Assembly: GCA_001275005.1 (NCBI GenBank)
Contig: JWZX01003330.1
Span: 1 to 34,702, forward strand
Length of the DNA: 34,702 nucleotides
Origin: Chrysochromulina tobinii
Taxonomy: Eukaryota > Haptophyta > Prymnesiales > Chrysochromulinaceae
Reading direction: 5' to 3'
A model generated the notes under the pieces. That model was not told the DNA's origin. It did not search any database and worked only from the letters and a program-made list of their open reading frames with translations. Both the position numbers and the translations under genes were made by a program. Every line of letters begins with the position of its first letter. The first letter of the stretch is position 1. Of this stretch, positions 33,365 to 34,702 are shown piece after piece.

Positions 33365-33530
33365 GCCCTGAATCGCTGAGTGTTCCGTTGACGTGGGGCG
33401 CGCGGCTTTGTGTAAAGTCTTGAGCATATAGGGTTCTGGTACTAGGTAGCGACGCGTCGTGTACGTGCGCGCACGTGCGCGACGCCAAACGTGCGTTCAC
33501 AGATCATAGAAAGAACGCAACGTCATTTTC
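33365..33530. promoter_or_regulatory. probable shared promoter, with GCGCACGTGCGC palindrome
   Basis: 166 bp between divergent starts of thioredoxin B and TMEM17. Contains the 12-bp palindrome GCGCACGTGCGC at 33469-33480 with a CACGTG core (E-box/G-box type, bound by bHLH or bZIP factors in many eukaryotes). That it works here is inference. Confidence 0.45.
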
Positions 33531-34424
33531 ATGGCCTCCTCTGAAGGCGGACCCAGACGGCGAGGCCTCCGGCAGCGGGGGCAGACAGAGAGCTCTAGCA
33601 GCTCGGCCGCCGACCAGCCTGCAGAACCCTCGGATGATGACGACGCGGCCGAAGCCGATGAGCCATCCTCGCCTGAGCGACGGCCTCCATCCCGGCTGGC
33701 AGAAAGGCTTGCCCGCCGCCGGCAAGCCGCCGCCGGCAACACGGATGACATCACGGACACTCCGCGTGCGGCCCGACCGCAGGCAGATGCTCAGCCGTCG
33801 TTCCTGGCGTCGGCCATAGCAAGCGTGCGCGCGACGGTCGGCCTCGCAGGCGGTCAATACTTCTTGTCACGTGCGCTGTGTTGCACCTGCAAACACTGGC
33901 CCTGTCATGCCTCACTCACAAGTCGCCCATGGCCGTCGCTCGCAGGCTACCAGGTTGCATCGAGCATGCCGCTCCAGATGATGATCTTCTTTACCGGGCC
34001 GTACGCCTGCGTATGGGCCGTTTCCAACCAGCTGCTCTTCTACTGGAAGTCGCGTATCTTTGAGGTGCCCCTGATGGTTGCAGTCGTCTCGCCGATGATC
34101 TTCTGGGTCTGGCTGCTGCTCGAACCGGTGAGGCTGCTGCTCGGGTACGTGGGCAACGTGCGCGAGCGCGTCGCGTGGCTCGGCGGCTTCTGGGTGCTCA
34201 CCATCCTGCAGCTCATATGCCAGGTCTATTTCCTCTTGGGCCAGCGGTGGCTTTGGTTTAATCTCCCTGTCGAGAACGCAACGTCGGCCTTCTTCGTGCT
34301 GTTCAATCTGCTCCAGCTCGTCATCGGATATTCGACCATCAAGCGCCTCATCGCCAAGGCGATGGCCGACTTCCATCTCGAGCCCATCGCACCGGAGGAG
34401 GAGGCCCTTGATGGGCAATTGTAA
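33531..34424 (+). CDS. TMEM17: TMEM17-like transition-zone membrane protein
   Basis: 297 residues if unspliced. The C-terminal 170 residues match the TMEM17/TMEM216-type family (Transmemb_17): SSMPLQMMIFF, four membrane spans, LLLEPVRLLLGYVGNVRERVAWLGGFW, NLPVENATSAFFVLFNLLQLV and a closing AMADFHLEPI. TMEM17 belongs to the MKS complex of the ciliary transition zone, which gates entry into the cilium, so the organism should have flagella. The N-terminal 105 residues are charged and low-complexity (RRGLRQRGQTESSSSS). Residues 108-139 (Cys/Trp-rich, unlike the family) are probably a 93-nt intron at 33853-33945: donor GCG|GTCAAT, acceptor TCGCAG|GC, giving GLAGGYQVASSMPLQ in frame. CTCGCAGGC occurs at both borders. 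Confidence 0.83.
   Translation: MASSEGGPRRRGLRQRGQTESSSSSAADQPAEPSDDDDAAEADEPSSPERRPPSRLAERLARRRQAAAGNTDDITDTPRAARPQADAQPSFLASAIASVRATVGLAGGQYFLSRALCCTCKHWPCHASLTSRPWPSLAGYQVASSMPLQMMIFFTGPYACVWAVSNQLLFYWKSRIFEVPLMVAVVSPMIFWVWLLLEPVRLLLGYVGNVRERVAWLGGFWVLTILQLICQVYFLLGQRWLWFNLPVENATSAFFVLFNLLQLVIGYSTIKRLIAKAMADFHLEPIAPEEEALDGQL
33853..33945 (+). other. candidate intron in TMEM17 (93 nt)
   Basis: In frame and stop-free, but encodes residues not expected in the family. CTCGCAGGC at 33843-33851 is repeated at 33940-33948, as at other introns here. The donor GTCAAT is weak, so retention is possible. Confidence 0.5.
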
Positions 34425-34464
34425 CCGCCATCGCCCCGGAGGAGGAGGCGCTTGATGGGCAATG
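34383..34464 (+). repeat. 37-bp tandem duplication across the TMEM17 stop codon
   Basis: 34383-34419 (encoding PIAPEEEALDGQ) recurs at 34428-34464 with three mismatches, just past the TAA. The second copy is not translated with the gene. Confidence 0.85.
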
Positions 34465-34702
34465 ACTAACCGGCTCCGTTCAGCCCACAGCTCGACAGCT
34501 GCGGCGCTCATTGAGCGTCGTATTTCAGAGTGCGTGCGCTTCGGCGCAACGTTGTGCCCCGGTCGCCGGTGTGATTTAATGTGATCGTTGGTCTTGCTTT
34601 TAGGAGTCCTTACGTGAGACATCCCGAGTGAGAGGGTCCCGCCCTGTACCCTCTAGACCCCTTTTCTGGACCCTCGGGACCCCTGGACCCCTGGACCCCT
34701 CT
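34465..34702. repeat. 3' flank ending in GGACCCCT repeats
   Basis: No gene recognised. The last 35 bases (34668-34702) are tandem GGACCCCT units that run off the edge; related GGACCCTC and AGACCCCT strings lie at 34645-34665. The full array length is unknown. Confidence 0.65.

Larger units (their letters stand above)
31751..33421 (-). repeat. tandem duplication of a ~0.6-kb thioredoxin gene unit
   Basis: The segment at about 31751-32366 is copied at about 32812-33421 with very high identity in the coding part and recognisable similarity in about 60 bp of upstream sequence (agtgttccg ... cggctttgtgt.aagtctt) and in the 3' flank (gtctcccaat). Differences cluster as small in-frame indels in the membrane segment and before the C-terminus. 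Confidence 0.9.

Noticed and set aside
15-34702. Bacterial contig or operon interpretation, suggested by RsmE, EF-Ts and SLP phosphatase
   Set aside because: Introns, eukaryote-only genes and leader peptides on the plastid-type proteins show a nuclear eukaryotic genome.
34668-34702. Telomere repeat
   Set aside because: The unit GGACCCCT is not a known telomeric type (TTAGGG or TTTAGGG class) and only a few copies are visible.

Overview
The window looks like nuclear DNA of a GC-rich, flagellated microalga with a plastid of red-algal secondary origin. The evidence is: spliceosomal introns (GT...AG) in three genes; a nuclear GUN4 gene whose product begins with a signal-peptide-like segment followed by an AFAP-type plastid motif; a nuclear EF-Ts with a leader; eukaryote-only genes (EMC8/9, RRP7, importin-13/transportin-3 type karyopherin, chromo/chromoshadow protein, JmjC protein); and a TMEM17-like ciliary transition-zone protein. 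A haptophyte fits best (dense genes, high GC), but the sequence alone does not fix the lineage. No rRNA, tRNA, CRISPR or autonomous transposon was recognised.

Layout. 1-2746 is mostly non-coding: a 19-bp-period array of TGGTNNNNACCA palindromes (804-1099), one small membrane-protein gene (minus) and AAGTC/CTGAA microsatellites. 2747-6616 (plus) encodes a large predicted receptor-like protein: seven beta-propeller repeats, a proline-rich stalk, one membrane span and a trypsin-like serine protease domain. 7238-9442 (minus) encodes a protein with four SAM-like repeats and a coiled coil. It is followed by a partial-ARID/chromo/chromoshadow protein (plus), a class 3 lipase (minus), GUN4 (plus), an inositol-monophosphatase family enzyme (minus), RRP7 (plus), RsmE (minus), a GH79 heparanase-like enzyme (minus) and an SLP-type phosphatase (plus). 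From 20393 come a nine-exon importin (plus), EMC8/9 (minus), a four-exon PLP aminotransferase (plus), plastid EF-Ts (plus), a two-exon JmjC protein (minus), a tandem pair of membrane thioredoxins (minus) and TMEM17 (plus). Six gene pairs are head-to-head with gaps of about 140-270 bp.

The genes are unrelated housekeeping and accessory functions rather than one pathway. Two encode plastid functions (GUN4 and EF-Ts) and a third, RsmE, may be organellar.

The most unusual signal is in the introns. Twelve introns can be placed in three genes on both strands. Most are filled with short, locally distinct tandem repeats. In one aminotransferase intron the repeated unit is a complete 3' splice site (branch-point-like CTGAT, pyrimidines, CAG) in at least five consecutive 29-bp copies. 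Many introns also carry near-perfect copies of the neighbouring exon edge (23-36 nt) with the AGGT-like junction. This is the pattern expected if introns are born or grow by local tandem duplication. A related oddity is a 36-nt in-frame insertion in the protease gene: a 10-bp-stem hairpin between 7-bp direct repeats, whose removal exactly restores the protein repeat.
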